DNA of 64,000 bases. It comes from Metarhizium brunneum. Taxonomy: Eukaryota; Ascomycota; Sordariomycetes; Hypocreales; Clavicipitaceae. Location of the stretch: positions 2,232,001 to 2,296,000 of the forward strand of contig NC_089422.1 of the NCBI RefSeq assembly GCF_013426205.1, written 5' to 3'. A program made the translations under genes and the position numbers. The first letter of the stretch is position 1. Every line of letters begins with the position of its first letter. Of the stretch, positions 33,933 through 48,261 are shown one piece after another. The notes beneath the pieces were generated by a model that was given only the letters and a program-made list of their open reading frames with translations, did no database searches and was not told the origin of the DNA.

Positions 33933-35204
33933 AAAGTCATTGAGGGAATAAATGAACACAAGATCGGGAAAACCAAGTATTATAAGAATATAGTTTTACC
34001 AAACTTCAGATGGGGAACGGAGCGGAGCGGGTCTGAGGAGGCCTGAGGAGGGTCGATTACCACGTTGCGACCGTTGTATTATATAACTAAAGGGAGCCTA
34101 CCTTCATGAAGCATGCATATAATGATATTAATTCTAGCACTGCCAATAAGTGCACAGCCACTCAGTGCAACAGCTATTTTTCGCTGAAAATGTATGAAGT
34201 AAGCGTTAGTCTACAGTACCCCAAATCAGCATGAGCAGATGAACAACTCGTATCAAGACAAAGTACGATTATCATGCTCTCAATCAATCACTGTCACAAT
34301 ATACACAACGCGGCATATACATAGAAAAGCCAATAAAATCAAGTTAGCTAAGAAAGACAAACGAGCCTGGACGACAATTCCGTGTCAAGACGTCAAATAA
34401 AACAACCTGTCCCAATCACACCACTAAAATACAACAGTTGCTGTTCGGCCCTCGCCGGCCAAATCATTCATCTGCTCCTGTCCAAGTCAAATCCGCAACC
34501 AGTGCTCCATACAGATGCGACAAAGGGTATCCGGGGGCAGTCAGGACGACAAGACGAAGATGCAGGTGTTGCCGACCAATCTTGCTGGGCATATAGATTA
34601 AAGGAAACCATAAGTGTGCAAAACACGTCCGTGCCGAAAAGACAAAGGTTCTTTTCCGCACTTTGAAAAAAGGGGCATCCTCGCATGGCGAATGAGGTTG
34701 CCAAAAGAAATTGCGCAATTGTGCTCTCATTCTTCCAAAAAAAAAGAGAGCACCCTCTCAGTCTCTTTTGTAAGACACACAAATATGAGAGCATCCTCCA
34801 AGCCATGCTTAGACTGTTCCCAGCTTCGCAGAGAAGAACAGTTCAGGCACCACTCTGGAGGTGTGATCGCCGCACACTCACCAAAACTACTTTTTATTTT
34901 TCTTTCGTACTGTTGAATATTTCCATAGTCCGCAGCCCCTTAGCCGCTACAAGACGACGGTTCCATAAAAGAGGTACTTCGGTTGTCTGTCTCGGTTGAG
35001 ACAACTTTTGTTCAGGGTGATTAAGAGAAGACTCTGATTAATGACAAAAAAAATGTGGCCACAGAAGGCCAGCGAAACTAGAATCGAAAGGATAAGGAAA
35101 GGCGTCTAGCGGCTTGTGTGTGGCGTGTCATGAGTACTCAGACGTTGATCGTAGAGATGGCAAACTGTGCGTCGCTTAAGACTCGAAATTGATATCTCTC
35201 AATT
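33933..35204. other. Tail-to-tail intergenic region
   Basis: This 1.27-kb gap lies between the FIS1 and septin stop codons. No exon is supported. It is A/T-richer than the genes, with short A and AT runs (about 34735-34745, 35045-35052), as expected for 3' UTRs. Confidence 0.45.
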
Positions 35205-37195
35205 TTAACGCAATGAGAAACCCTTGCGCTTGCCCTCCTTCTCCAACGGCCGCCCGCTCTCAATGCGTTGCTTCTTATCTTCGAGCTCCGCTCGTTGGCG
35301 TTCAAGTTGCTCCTTCATCTCTCTGTGGCGGGCGTAAAGCTCTTCCTCGGACTGCTTCAGTTTGCTCTCCTTCTCGGCCACCTTCTGTTGGAAGACCATC
35401 TTCATCTCGGCCTCCATCTTGGCTAGCTTCTGCTCATGCAGAGCACGCTCCTCTTCCTGTTTAACAGCAGGGTTGACTTCCTTGAAGACACTGGGGTCTT
35501 GTGACACACCCATGGCAATGAGCTTGTCGGTACGGTAGTTCTCATACAGGGCGTTGTTAGTGTTCTCTTTGAGCTCTTCCATATGAGTTCGGATGAGCAT
35601 CTGGCGGAGTTTGACAAAATCGCAGTGCTCCTCGTTATCGACTTCAATGATACCCCATGGGTACTGGCGTCCGCGAACGGCCCGGCCATCAGTTGTCTTA
35701 ATCTCGTTGGTGGCACCAACAACAGCGAAGGGGACCTTGGACATGATCTCATTGTTCTCGGCAATTGTCTCCTCGTCGTCCAGCTCATACCGAGGACCCT
35801 CAAAGATTTGAATGCCATGGTGCTTGATGTCTGCCAAAATCTACGACATTGTGAGTACAACAGCTCGATTTCCAGCGCATCCAGAGTTCCTATGTGAAGT
35901 GACTTACTCTAGCCTTAAAGCTCACAATCTCCTCATCGGTGAGAGTGTCTGACTTCGCAATGACGGGGATCAAGTTGACCTTGGTGTGAAGGCGTCGCAT
36001 AACCTCAATGTCCAGGGGCTTCAAAGAGTGGCCGGTAGGCTGAATGAAGAAGACACAAGCATGGATACGGTTGTCAACGATGTTCATGCGGTTGACCTTG
36101 TTCTCAGCATCGAGGTAAGCATCATATCGACGCTCGATATCGTCAACAATAGGGCGCCACGACTCGTCATTGTTAACGAAGTCACCGAATCCCGGGGTGT
36201 CAACGACAGTCAAGCGAAGGCGGACACCCGCCTCCTCGATATCGGCACTAATAGCCTGAATCTGGACAGTTTTGGGAATGATATCCAGGCTAGGACCTTT
36301 GCGCTCTCTTGGGGGATACAAAGAGGTGTTGAAGAGAGTATTGACGAGAGTAGACTTGCCAAGGCCGGATTCACCTTTGACATAGGCGGTTAGCTCCTCT
36401 CCGTCAGCCTACGGAATCATATACACATACCGACAACCATTACATTAAAGTTGAAACCCTTGCGAACACTCTTGCGGTGCCACTGGTTTGGCAGGTTGGC
36501 AAAGCCGACATAGCCAGTGAGCTTCCTTCGGACAATGTTTCGGGCGTCCTGAATGGTAGAAGGAACAGATTGAGACGGAACTGCAGGAGCGGGGTCAGAA
36601 GGATGAGCATCTTGAGCAGAGGCCGCGGATTCAGGCTTGCCAGCAGGAGGTGACGCGGGAGATCCCATAGGCGAATCGGAGCTGTTGGAAGCTGTACGAT
36701 AATATCATTAGCATACTGGTGATACAAAGATGTGAACGCATTGACAGTCTTTGGTGGGAGGAGGGAAATGAGGCAGAGAGGCTAACAGCTCAGATCTTTG
36801 ACCTGACTGTCAGCAGTATTCGCCAAAGTCCCGCAGACACCATTAGCCGTCAATTCGTATTGCGGCTTCTCTGACGCGGATTTGGGGGGCTGTTGGCTCG
36901 GGGGAGTGTACAACTCATCAAAGGACATGGGATTAAGAGGGTTCAGCTTCGGGGGTTCCTCAACGTCAAGCATGCTCCGGTATTGGCGAACGGTGTCCGC
37001 GATCGACGGGGTTACTGAGGTTGTTATTGATAGCACAGTAGTCGTATCATGTTGTATGGCCACAATGCTGCTTGTCCGTTTAGAGGCAATGGTTGGCTCT
37101 GCTGAAGCGCATTCAGCAGAGCCATTCTGGTCTTGCATGGCTTCCGGTGAGTTTCGGGTATGTGTTTTGCCTTGCTTTGCCGACTCCGTCGCCAT
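35205..37195 (-). CDS. CDC3: Septin of the Cdc3 / AspB group
   Basis: A GTP-binding cytoskeletal protein that assembles into septin filaments at septa and growth sites. Four exons (37195-36787, 36691-36431, 36374-35908, 35840-35205) give 590 residues. A long N-terminal extension (about 200 residues, Ser/Pro/Gln-rich, probably disordered) is typical of Cdc3-type septins. The polybasic lipid-binding part [20 protein letters not shown] precedes the G1 motif GESGLGKST, split by an intron after its first Gly codon position. G3 is DTPGFGD and G4 is AKSD. The septin unique element is at about 430-480 ([20 protein letters not shown]). The C-terminal coiled coil (about 500-575) ends in [14 protein letters not shown] then a basic tail. 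Subgroup by sequence likeness, high confidence. Confidence 0.95.
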
Positions 37196-40100
37196 TATTG
37201 ATTACAAGACTCTTCGTGTTTTATCAACTTGAGTAACAGAAGTAGTGGTGCACTGGAAATGCTGTGAAGTCCAAAAAAGGGGGGCGCGTTGGGTCCCGAC
37301 AATGAAATCCAAGAAAGTGTAAATGTCGTAGAACGAATGTCCATGAAGTTATTGCGTTGAGAATTTAACGGAACGAAGGACGAGAGAAGACGCCATGAAC
37401 AGGTTCCGAAGAGAAACGTTTGTTGGAGCCGCCTCGGCTGGGAGGTTGGTTGTTTGAGCTCGTAGTGGTATCTGCCTGTCTCCTGCCTCTGCAACAGACG
37501 GAGACACCCGGATGCGCGTGCTAAATCATTTGCAAAAGAAAGTGTGTTCTTACCCATATCGATGTATAAGGAGCGGTCGCTCGATCTCTAAAAGAATGGA
37601 GGAGAAGGTAGATTCTGCCAAAGGGGGAAAAAGTCAGCTACGTCAGGGAGGAGCTTGGATGGGTCAGGGGAGAGGGGGTGGCCGACTGCACTTGGGAGAA
37701 CAACAGCTTAGGACTTCCTGCGTCAAACAAAGAGAGGCAGGCGGACCCAGCTCGGCATAGATGACAATGTCACGAATTCCCACGATGCGTGCAGTGGTAT
37801 GAGTCAAGTACAAAGTAGGATTCTGCGCGGAAGGTAGCTCGCCGGAGCAACTTACTAAGGGAGATTAAGACAGGAGAACCCGGCGAGCAGGAGCACGCGT
37901 GTCAAAGGACGGGGCTCGAGAAGAAAAAATAAAAGAGAAATCGACCACAAATTGTCGACAGAGAGGCCCGTGACGGCGCACAGAGAAGTCGACGTTGAGG
38001 AAGTAGCAATGATGGGGGAGAGAATGGCGGAAGTGAAGTCAAGTTTGAAAGGTCGAGGATGGAGATGAAGGTCAAAGGGGAAATTGGGGGGCGGCGTGCA
38101 TGGCGTGCATGTGGTGAGAGCGCGAGAGTGCCCGAGGACCTCTCGAGGAAATTCTGGTGCGCAGGCGCGACCGACTGCTTGCCCTGTGCATGTACATGCT
38201 GCTGCTTGTACTCTGTACCATGTACTCTGTACCATGTACTCTGTACCTGCCACTAGAAGAAAGCCGCAGCCGGCGCCACAGCACCACAGCATCCCAGGCC
38301 TCAGCACGCGAACATTAGAGAATGCCAGCGCCTGCCACCACTCGAAAACCACCCAGTCACCATTAGAATTAGTACTAGTCAGTTGTAGTGAACCACCAGA
38401 CTTGGAGCCAGTTGACATCTGGGCATTCGGCGGGCTGGCGAGGTGCAGGTGCTGGGGCCTCTGGATGGGACCAACATAGGGGTATGTGCTCAACTATGCC
38501 CAATTGGGCCTAGATTGGGCCAGGGACTCGACGATGCTTGGGAGACTCAACGGCAAGGAGCTACATGGGCACGCTGATTGGCTGGTAGGTCTCTCAACCT
38601 GCCAATCCGAGACCTTGATGGACGGGGCTCCCAGAGGGTAGCTTGGGGTGGGAGATGAGGAGCCCATGCCACAGGGGGCAGTTCAGGGGGTCGACAAGGC
38701 TACGGGGGGTTCATCGGGTGGCAGCTTGAGCCGCGGAAGCCATCGGGGTCGCTGCAAAATTGCAAATCACAGCGACGGGTCGACGTGTTTGAGAGGGCAA
38801 CACTGGGAGAGAGGGAATCGACCAGACATCAATTGATTGGAGAGCACGAGAAAGGGGCAATGTTGAGACAGTCGAATGCGATCTGATCAACACAGCTAGG
38901 CAGAACGAAGGTTGTAGTACTACTATCTTGGAAGCCGTCTGATGTTCTTCTTACCTTGTCCATCCCCACTCCAACGTCTACATTTCCATTTCATCAATGT
39001 TACTCGACTCGCCAAGACCTACTCGTAACATGTAAAGGGAGCATCTACCGTGACTGATGGAATGCAGGCAGAGTAATTTTCTGTCCACTTGTCAATTTTA
39101 TGGGACGACTTTTTGTTTTGCGCTTTCTGTTCCTCTCTAGTCATTCTAGTCATTCAATGTCCCTCTGTCTCAGTGTTTCCCTATCCAGTCGTCTTGCATG
39201 CGAAATTCTGACACCCTTGGCCAGACCAGTGCCTTGTTCTCCTTGTACCCAGGCGCATTATGCAGATCGTCAAAAGCGACTACTTCTGCTGTCCCATCGC
39301 CGTTCTACTCCGTTTTGCGGCTCCATGTCCCGGCTCTTTGGCTTTTGCTGATGATGAAGCCTCGTCCCATCCATTGATATCTCGGCCAAGCTGTGTGTCA
39401 CGACTGACGTACCCCAGCACCATCGCCAAGACGGGCTTGACGTGGCACAGTGAGGAGTCAATAGTAGTACTACATATGTACTTTTGCAAATACTAGTCCT
39501 TGCCTGTAGGAACGTCGCGCCGGTCAGCCAGGTCCCTTATCCCTATGTCCGTTTGGAAATAGCCAAGATTCATCGGGGTGGAAGAATCCGGCTCTCTGCG
39601 TCTGGTGTCCCCCGATATCGTAACCGCTGGCTGCAGTACCAGCCCATACATGGACTGAGCTCCTGTTCGTGTTCGCAGCCTCCATACTGAATATCATGGA
39701 TGTTGGCTGTCACGCTGCATATCCTTAGGCCGGTCCTGGGTCATGGCAGCTCCGCAGTTTTGTTCGTTTTGCCTTGCTCGTATTATTGCAGGTGTTGCTA
39801 TTACGGGCATAACTGCGGAACGGCCCATTGGGCTCTGTCTCCATGGTGGGTCGGATTGGCCACGGCAGCCAAGAGCAACCGTGCAACCAATGGAGATAGC
39901 TCCTCCATGGATGTTGTGACACTCACAAAGGCGGAAGCACAGAGAGGAAGTACGCATGAAAAATTTCAGACAAGAAACCCAAAATAAAATATAAAATAAA
40001 ATAAAAAATAGAACGAAATAGAAATAGAATACATGAAGATTGAGCGTACAAGTAATGCCACAGTGCATTGGCGGCCATGATTTGTTTCCGAAGGGTCCAA

Positions 40101-40339
40101 TCGTCTGGGAATACAGGGTAAGTGGAGGGTTGGAGACGTTAACAGCAAATTCAAACTCCCCCGTCTAGTACAACACATGGCGGTCCGTTCTTTGCGTGCG
40201 ACTAAGAGTTATGCTTAATATATTGATGAGAGAGCCCCCGCAACATTGGGTTTAACAGATAGCGCCTCAATGCACATTCCATATTCTATTATACATATTC
40301 TCAACACCTATTGCCACTACAAGTTTTCAGCCATAGCTC
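37196..40339. other. Long intergenic region upstream of the septin gene
   Basis: This 3.1-kb gap has the septin 5' region on its left and the 3' UTR of ferrochelatase on its right. A minus-strand open stretch at 37855-38493 lacks any recognisable domain and spans a tandem repeat, so I treat it as non-coding. An A-rich, repetitive AAATAAAATA run lies at about 39979-40008. No gene is supported. Confidence 0.45.
38207..38247. repeat. Three tandem copies of a 14-bp unit
   Basis: The unit TGTACTCTGTACCA occurs at 38207-38220 and 38221-38234, with a third copy at 38235-38247 lacking the final base. It lies in the gap upstream of the septin gene. Confidence 0.9.
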
Positions 40340-41665
<1,326 letters not shown>

Positions 41666-42114
41666 GATCAATAAACTTGAATTCCAATGGCTGAGAACAA
41701 AAAATCACCCGTTGTGAAGAGGATGGGCGGTGCAAGTTCCAAAAAGCCGATGCTCCGAGTGTGGTTCTGCACTCGGGATCGGGAACGGACCATATTTATG
41801 ATGCAAGTAATCCTGGCGCCAAGACAAGCCGGAACAGTTATGGAGGTACATAATTATTGCGGAAAATAATTATATGTGAGCAAGTTCCTTTTAACAACCT
41901 TCCGATCTGTCCAATGGCATCGAAGGCAATAAAATGTAATGGATCACGTGATACCGCGACAACGCGCACAACTGCGCGATGCGCCCGACCGTTGGGGCGC
42001 GTTTGCCTGGAGCTGCGACGGCGGAGGCCCACAACCGTCATTCACAGTTTTCAACGCGTTCAGCATGCTGTGTCCGAATTGTTTCGACTCGGATTAAATA
42101 AAATTGACTTAATA
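41666..42114. promoter_or_regulatory. Shared region between HEM15 and KU70
   Basis: A 449-bp gap between divergent starts that must carry both promoters. A GATCACGTGATAC sequence at about 41941-41953 contains an E-box (CACGTG) and its near-palindromic GATCACGTGAT context. No ORF is seen. Confidence 0.6.
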
Positions 42115-44178
42115 ATGGCGGAAAACGGCCAGGATTGGAAGAGGGAGGACGAAGATGATGGCGATCAAGAGATTGACGAGACGGTAATATGCGCCAATAC
42201 ATAATTCATTCACTAGTCGTTCATGACATGGTCCTGACAATCACCTAGACATACAAGGCACAGAAAGATGCCATCATAATGGCTATTGAAGTTAGCGACT
42301 CTATGCTTAAGCCGCCGCCGCCATCTGATTCAAAGAAGGCGGACCAAGACAGTGCTCTCGAGGCAGCCCTAAAATGCGCGTACCATTTGATGGAGCAACG
42401 CATCATATCCAACCCTAAGGGTATGATGGGCATTCTACTCTTTGGAACTAAAAAGACCAAATTTTATGATGACGAAGACGGCCGTAATGGCCTGGGATAT
42501 CCTAACTGCTATCTTTTCACGGACCTTGACATTCCCGCTGCGGATGATGTCAAGGTGCTTAAGAATCTTGTTGAGGATGGTGAAGACGACGACGAAGTGT
42601 TGACGCCATCAAGTGACCGTGCCATCATGTCGAACGTGCTATTCTGCGCAAATCAAATCTTTACGACAAAGGCCGCAAATTTTGGAAGCCGACGCCTATT
42701 CATCATTACTGACAATGACAATCCTCACCCTTCCGACAAGGCTGCTATGTCAGCAGCTGCGGTTCGAGCTAAAGATCTTTATGACTTGGGCGTCACGATT
42801 GATTTATTCCCAATCACCAGAGGTGATTCCAAATTTGACTTGTCGAAATTCTACGATGTAAGTTATCCACCTTGTTTGACTATCATGTTCTGGTAGTTGT
42901 GACTAATGCAGACAGGATATTGTGTACCGCGATCCAATTGCGGAAGCCAACAGCACTGCGGTGGCGATTTCCAAGTCGGGCGACGGGCTATCCCTTCTAA
43001 GCTCTTTGACCTCAAACATAAACTCGAAACAGACGCCGAAACGAGCCATGTTTTCAAACTTGCCATTTGAGATTGCGCCTGGTTTGCGAATCTCAGTTAA
43101 AGGGTATAATGTTCTCCATCGACAAACACCGGCCAGGACATGTTACATTTGGTTGGATGGAGAAAAGCCTCAGATTGCCGCTGGTGAAACTACAAGACTG
43201 GCCGAGGACAGCATCAGAACGGTTGAGAAAGGGGAGATGAAGAAGGCGTACAAGTTTGGTGGCGAATACGTCTGCTTTACCCCTGACGAGCAAAAGTCTC
43301 TCAGGGATTTCGGACCGCCTGTTATTCGCATCATTGGCTTTAAACCCCGCAAGTTGTTATCAATGTGGGCTAGCGTCAAAAAGTCGACATTCATCTTCCC
43401 CAGTGAAGAGGATTTTGTTGGTTCCACTCGTGTATTCACAGCATTATGGCAAAAGTTGATCAAAGACAACAAAATAGGCATTGCGTGGTGTATCGTACGG
43501 AGCAATGCCCAACCAACTCTAGCTGCCATCGTGCCGTCCAGGGAACCGTCTGATGAAAAATCTGGAACGCCATATTTGCCAGCGGGACTTTGGATATATC
43601 CACTGCCTTTTGCCGATGACTTGAGAGAGATCAAGCCTCCAGATGGAGTGACGCAAAGCTCTGATGAGCTGAAGACGCAAATGAGAACGATTGTGCAGCA
43701 GCTGCAGCTGCCAAAGGCAATGTATAATCCGCTCAAGTACCCCAACCCAGCGCTGCAATGGCACTACAAGATTCTCAAAGCTCTTGCTCTGGAAGAGGAA
43801 GTGCCGGAGACGGCCGAGGACGCCACTAAGCCGAAGTACAAGGCCATTAGTAAGCGAGCGGGTGGTTACTTGGAAGAGTGGTCGGAAAAACTTGAAGAAG
43901 ATGCGGGAACGGCTAGGACGTCCAAATCGCTGAAACGGGAAGCCGATGATGAATCATCCGATCGTCCAGCAAAGCAAAGGCGCGGCGCGTCGTCAGGGCA
44001 ACTGAATCCGTCTTCCATGTCGGTGGCGGAGCTCAAAGAAGCCATTACAAGCGGAGCAATCATGAAAATGACGGTTTCTCAGCTGAGAGATGTAGCCGGC
44101 TCCAAGGGGCTCAGCACGGCAGGGAAGAAGGCAGAACTGGCGGAGAGAATAGAGCAATGGGTAGACGATAACGCGTAG
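42115..44178 (+). CDS. KU70: Ku70, DNA end-binding subunit of non-homologous end joining
   Basis: Forms the Ku70-Ku80 ring on double-strand breaks and telomeres (mus-51 in Neurospora). Exons 42115-42183, 42249-42857 and 42916-44178 give 646 residues. The N-terminal von Willebrand-like domain starts at [19 protein letters not shown] and includes [15 protein letters not shown] and [12 protein letters not shown]. The Ku core beta-barrel spans about 270-500 ([60 protein letters not shown]). The helical arm has [27 protein letters not shown]-binding domain closes the protein, beginning with [15 protein letters not shown] and containing [16 protein letters not shown]. Length and domain order are as usual. 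Confidence 0.97.
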
Positions 44179-44774
44179 AAACGCGTAGAACTGTACTTGG
44201 GACTGTGCAGCAGTGTATAAGCGCACTAATATTCTGAACAGAGTTTGAATTGTGCCTTTGACAGTTTTCGACTGCTTTCATTGGTGACTCGAGCTCTTGG
44301 ACACTGCATAAAAACTTGTGAGCGGTGTTTGACTGCCAAGTGACAATAAGTCTGCTATGCCAGCCTTTAGGAAGAATAAAAGAGAAACGACAAGATTCCG
44401 TGTGTTACAAAACACAACACGAGCATTTTACTCGGGCAGATGTTTTACTCCCAATCATTAGTTCCATGAGGCTCAACTGCCATGGCCACATTGCGCGCGA
44501 GCTGCATCTGAATCGTCACTTTGAAGTGCGACTGACAAGCAGAGCGCAGCCCCCACAATGGTCAGCTGATCGTGGATACCAACGCCAATACCTTTCAAAC
44601 CACCGTGGTTGGTTGGTCTTGCCATCGCAAACACGCCCGACATCACCACTTCGCGTTTTCTGTAAGGAGAGGCAAAGCGCGTCCACTGGAGCAGCCATTG
44701 CGACGGCAGCGTCGTCGCGAATCCGTGGCCGCCTAGGTTCCGGCCGAGCATATTCCTGTCGCGCCACCCTCGCA
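44179..44774. other. Intergenic region between KU70 and the Zn2Cys6 gene
   Basis: This 0.6-kb gap holds the KU70 3' UTR and the promoter of the next plus-strand gene. No further exon is evident. The frame upstream of the next start is open to 44325, but the ATG at 44775 begins the protein-like sequence. Confidence 0.45.
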
Positions 44775-47700
44775 ATGGCTGATTTCCTCGCCAGCTTCAA
44801 TTTTGGAACCGACAATGAGGTTGCGCCAAACGACGGCGCGTGTGCATCGCTCGACCACCTCCAGGGTCGCCTTCGCGCTCTGATTGAAGCAAAAACGACG
44901 GCTACCCGAGCCGAACATGTCAGCACGACGGTCGATGTTGCCGGCACGGCAGAGTTTGCTGTGGATTTGACACAGGGAGACAAGGATAATATGAATAACG
45001 TTGACCCGTTGCTTTCGGGCGGAGCAGAGGATACTGATCGGAGGCACGAGGGCCAGACGCATGTGTATACGGCCATGGATGTGCTGAGGGACCAGCCCAG
45101 CCAGGCGCCTGTGGTTCAGAAGGCTGTGGCGGAACAGATTGCCAGGGCTGCTGGTGTTGAAGACAAGAGTGTGTGGGTGTTGCACAGCTTCGAATCTGCA
45201 GCCCACGGGTGGGATTTCACCTTTATATGTGAGCAGTCGGTTCAGCATTGGAAAGCGCAGAACGAGGGGAAGACGAAGGATATTGTCGGGGAGTACACCA
45301 AGAAGGAACCCGATCCGGTTTTAATGAGTAGGTCACAGAGCTTGTTGCTTGTGCGTAGGGTGTTGATTTCTAACTTGATTTACTAGGTCGACCGGCATTT
45401 GACTGTAGAGGACGACTACTCATTACCTTCTCAAGAAAAGCCCGTACAATATCCGTCAAGTACAACCATACAATCATGCACAAATCTGTCGCCGACCTCA
45501 CAGAGTTATTTAAACCCCCGCCCATGATTGGGCCGCAGAAGCCAGATAAAAAGACGTTAGCCAAGGCTGCCAAATTGGCACAGGAAGAAGCCGCCAAAGT
45601 CAGAAGAAAGAAGAACACGGAGCATCAAAGGGGGCAAGATGGCGAGCCTAAAGGGCAAAGAAGGAGGAGGAATAAAAAAGCAGCCGGGGAGACGCAGCAA
45701 GCGCACCTGTCGTTGGTGGAACAAGCCGCCCAGGCTTTGGATCATGCTGACATGTCTCGACTTGGTGAAGCTGTTGCTGCGATGAATAACGATGACGATG
45801 GACATGGTTCTGCCGTGGGATGGGCAACGAACCCGAGCGCTGGTTCTGCTATCAAGCCGTTGTCTCTTAACGTAACTCCGGAGGAGGCAGCGCGTCGAAA
45901 AGACGTCGCGACTAAGCTGTTGACCGAGGCTGGCGTGAGCCCCGACTCGCTCTCTACCGACCAGTTAAACATCTTTGCAAATCAGGCACCAGAGCTTCAG
46001 AAGGAATCCCTCAACATGTTGGTTACGTATGGAGCGCAGCGACTGCAGATCATCCATCCCAGTAATAAGGAAAGCTCAGCCCCAGTACCTCAGTCCGACG
46101 TCTCTCCGTCAGGTGAGGGAGCAGCCTCTGGTGCGAGGACGACAACAACAGAACTCGTCCTGGAAGACTCGACTCCAAAGGGCAAACGGAAGCGAAGTTC
46201 GAGACCACTTGGAAAGTCGCGGCTCTCTTGTTTTACATGCAAGAAGCGCAGAGTCAGGGTTTGTTTCCTTTCTTCATCCCTCATTTTTGCTCATGTTTTG
46301 TATGATGCAGGATGCTAACACCAAGGTGATGTAGTGTCCGAGGGAGAGACCGACCTGCTCAGAGTGCCAAGACAGCCAAGTTGAATGCCATTATCCGCCG
46401 CAGCCTTCACAAAAGCCAAAGCAAAAGTCTGATGCACTCGCGACCGATGATGCTGATGCCGATACTGAGGCTGACGATGACAATGTTGAAGGAGAGGCTG
46501 ATGAGACTGTCATGACTGAGGCAAACGCCAATGATACTTCCATGACAGAGGCAAATGCTAACGCAGGGCAACAAGAAGCGCCCCAGGATGACAACGACTT
46601 TAGTTCGGACTCGGGTGCGCCATACTCCTACCCCCAAATCCCTGGGCCGGACTTGGTTCGTGATTCCGCGCATGATCTCGCCCACAGTTTCCATCAACAG
46701 CCAACACAGGCTCCTTACTTCCAGTCGGCATCAGGACTGGCACTTCCGCAACCGGACCCTTTGGATGACGCACCAAGGTCTCAACTAAATAATGGCATGA
46801 CCCTGTCGGAAAGCAGCGCATATTACCCATCATATCCTCCCCCAGAACCTGCTCCTGTAACGGAACCACAACGTGAGCCTGAAGAACGACAGCCCGTTGA
46901 ACCGAATATTCGTACCTCGAATCATAGAAGACAAGCTTCAAATAATACTCGAACAAATACCAATACCCAGAAATCAAGTTGGGCCCAGCAGCACGGCAAT
47001 GATATGTTTATACCTACAGTCAGTCAAGCATCACCGTTACTACAACACGGCCATCCAGTGTCACAGAGTCCCGACCTCGCCCCAGCAGCTGCTCACATCA
47101 ACATGGAAGACGCTGCTCTTTTGACACATGCTGCCACTCACAATCAGTCATACGCACCCAACTCCAGCATGAGGATACATCGTCCGACACCGCCGCAGCC
47201 GAAGTCTCCGTTTCTACCCCCGTATCACTCGCGCTCCGCGTCGCAGCAGAGCCATAGATCGTCTGGCATGATGCCGCATTCGAGATCAAGTGCGTTTCAA
47301 GCACCACCACCACCACCACCACCCGCAGCAGCAGCAGCAGCAGCAGCAGATACGCACTCGAATATCCGGTATAACAATGTGCAGAGCCGATCGTCAATAG
47401 GCGGACTGCCAACGGCACGATACGGGAGTAGTGATGGGGTGGACTCTTCCAACAAAATTGGCTATAAGCCTTACTCGTACCAGAAGAGCGGGTCGAGTGC
47501 AGGTACAAGCAACCACGGTTATCAGTCGCAGTCGTTTCATTCGCCAATGACGTCTTCAGGAATGCACGGGTCGTTGGCAGCATATGCTGGACTGCGACCT
47601 GGACAGGGCACGCCGGGCGATAGGCAGGACCATCGGCAGGGGCAGCATGGCCAGCATGGCCAGCATGCACAGAATTGGCAGGGTGAGAGTCAGGGCAATG

Positions 47701-47780
47701 GATTTGGACAAAGTCAGAGGCATGGGTATAATTGGGGGATGGGCGAAGGTTGGAACCAGGGGCACAACCAAGGACACTAG
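44775..47780 (+). CDS. Large protein with a central Zn2Cys6 cluster, probable regulator
   Basis: Exons 44775-45327, 45387-46258 and 46335-47780 give 956 residues. The binuclear zinc cluster, CFTCKKRRVR then CPRERPTCSECQDSQVEC, lies at residues about 466-493 and is split by the second intron. Such clusters are usually near the N-terminus. The N-terminal 180 residues contain a folded-looking segment (LHSFESAAHGWDFTFICEQS). Residues about 185-240 hold RPAFDCRGRLLITFSRKART and a lysine-rich KAAKLAQEEAAKVRRKKN region. Residues about 310-370 (NVTPEEAARRKDVATKLLTE, SPDSLSTDQLNIFANQAPEL) look helical and may bind another protein. The C-terminal half is Gln, Pro, Ser, His and Gly-rich, with runs of Pro and Ala (about 47300-47350) and HGQ repeats near the end. 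No fungal_trans domain is seen. Role unknown. Confidence 0.85.
47297..47349 (+). repeat. (CCA)n followed by (GCA)n coding microsatellite
   Basis: An in-frame CCA run encodes about eight prolines, followed by a GCA run encoding about seven alanines, in the last exon of the Zn2Cys6 gene. Such tracts are length-variable between strains. Confidence 0.85.
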
Positions 47781-48261
47781 GTGGGTGCGTGGCTGGTTGG
47801 TTGATTGCTTGATTAGTTCCCGTACATGCTGGAATTTGAGGCCGGCGAAGGCTTCTGCATATTAGTAGGGATTGATTTTCGAATGTACTCTTAGCTTATA
47901 CCCGTCATGGTATGATCCCCTCGGGGCGGGGGCGCGTCGTGGTTATGGTGACGCTATATTTATATCCTTTGACCTAGATTTACAACGGTATGGCGGTTAT
48001 GCGCATTTTTTTTTACGACAGGACATCCGAAGTGAGAGAATCTTGACATTTTGGCCACACTTGAATTCATAGGTAATGTCTCGGGATAGTTGGTCGTGTT
48101 TCATGTACACGGGCACACACGTGGAAGGCTGACAAAGTTTGATACCAAAGCAATCAATTCTATTCAATGTCTATTGTCTATTACTATATATATGCCGACC
48201 TCCAGGTCTGCTCAACGCTCTCAACGCCGCGCCATGCAAAGCAAGGCAATGGTACACAGCA
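47781..48261. other. Tail-to-tail intergenic gap
   Basis: A 0.48-kb gap between stops of convergent genes. No exon is seen; it is AT-richer than the flanks and contains a T run at about 48008. Confidence 0.45.

Noticed and set aside
37855..38493. Minus-strand open frame of 212 codons upstream of the septin gene
   Set aside because: It spans the 14-bp tandem repeat and has no recognisable domain; likely chance.
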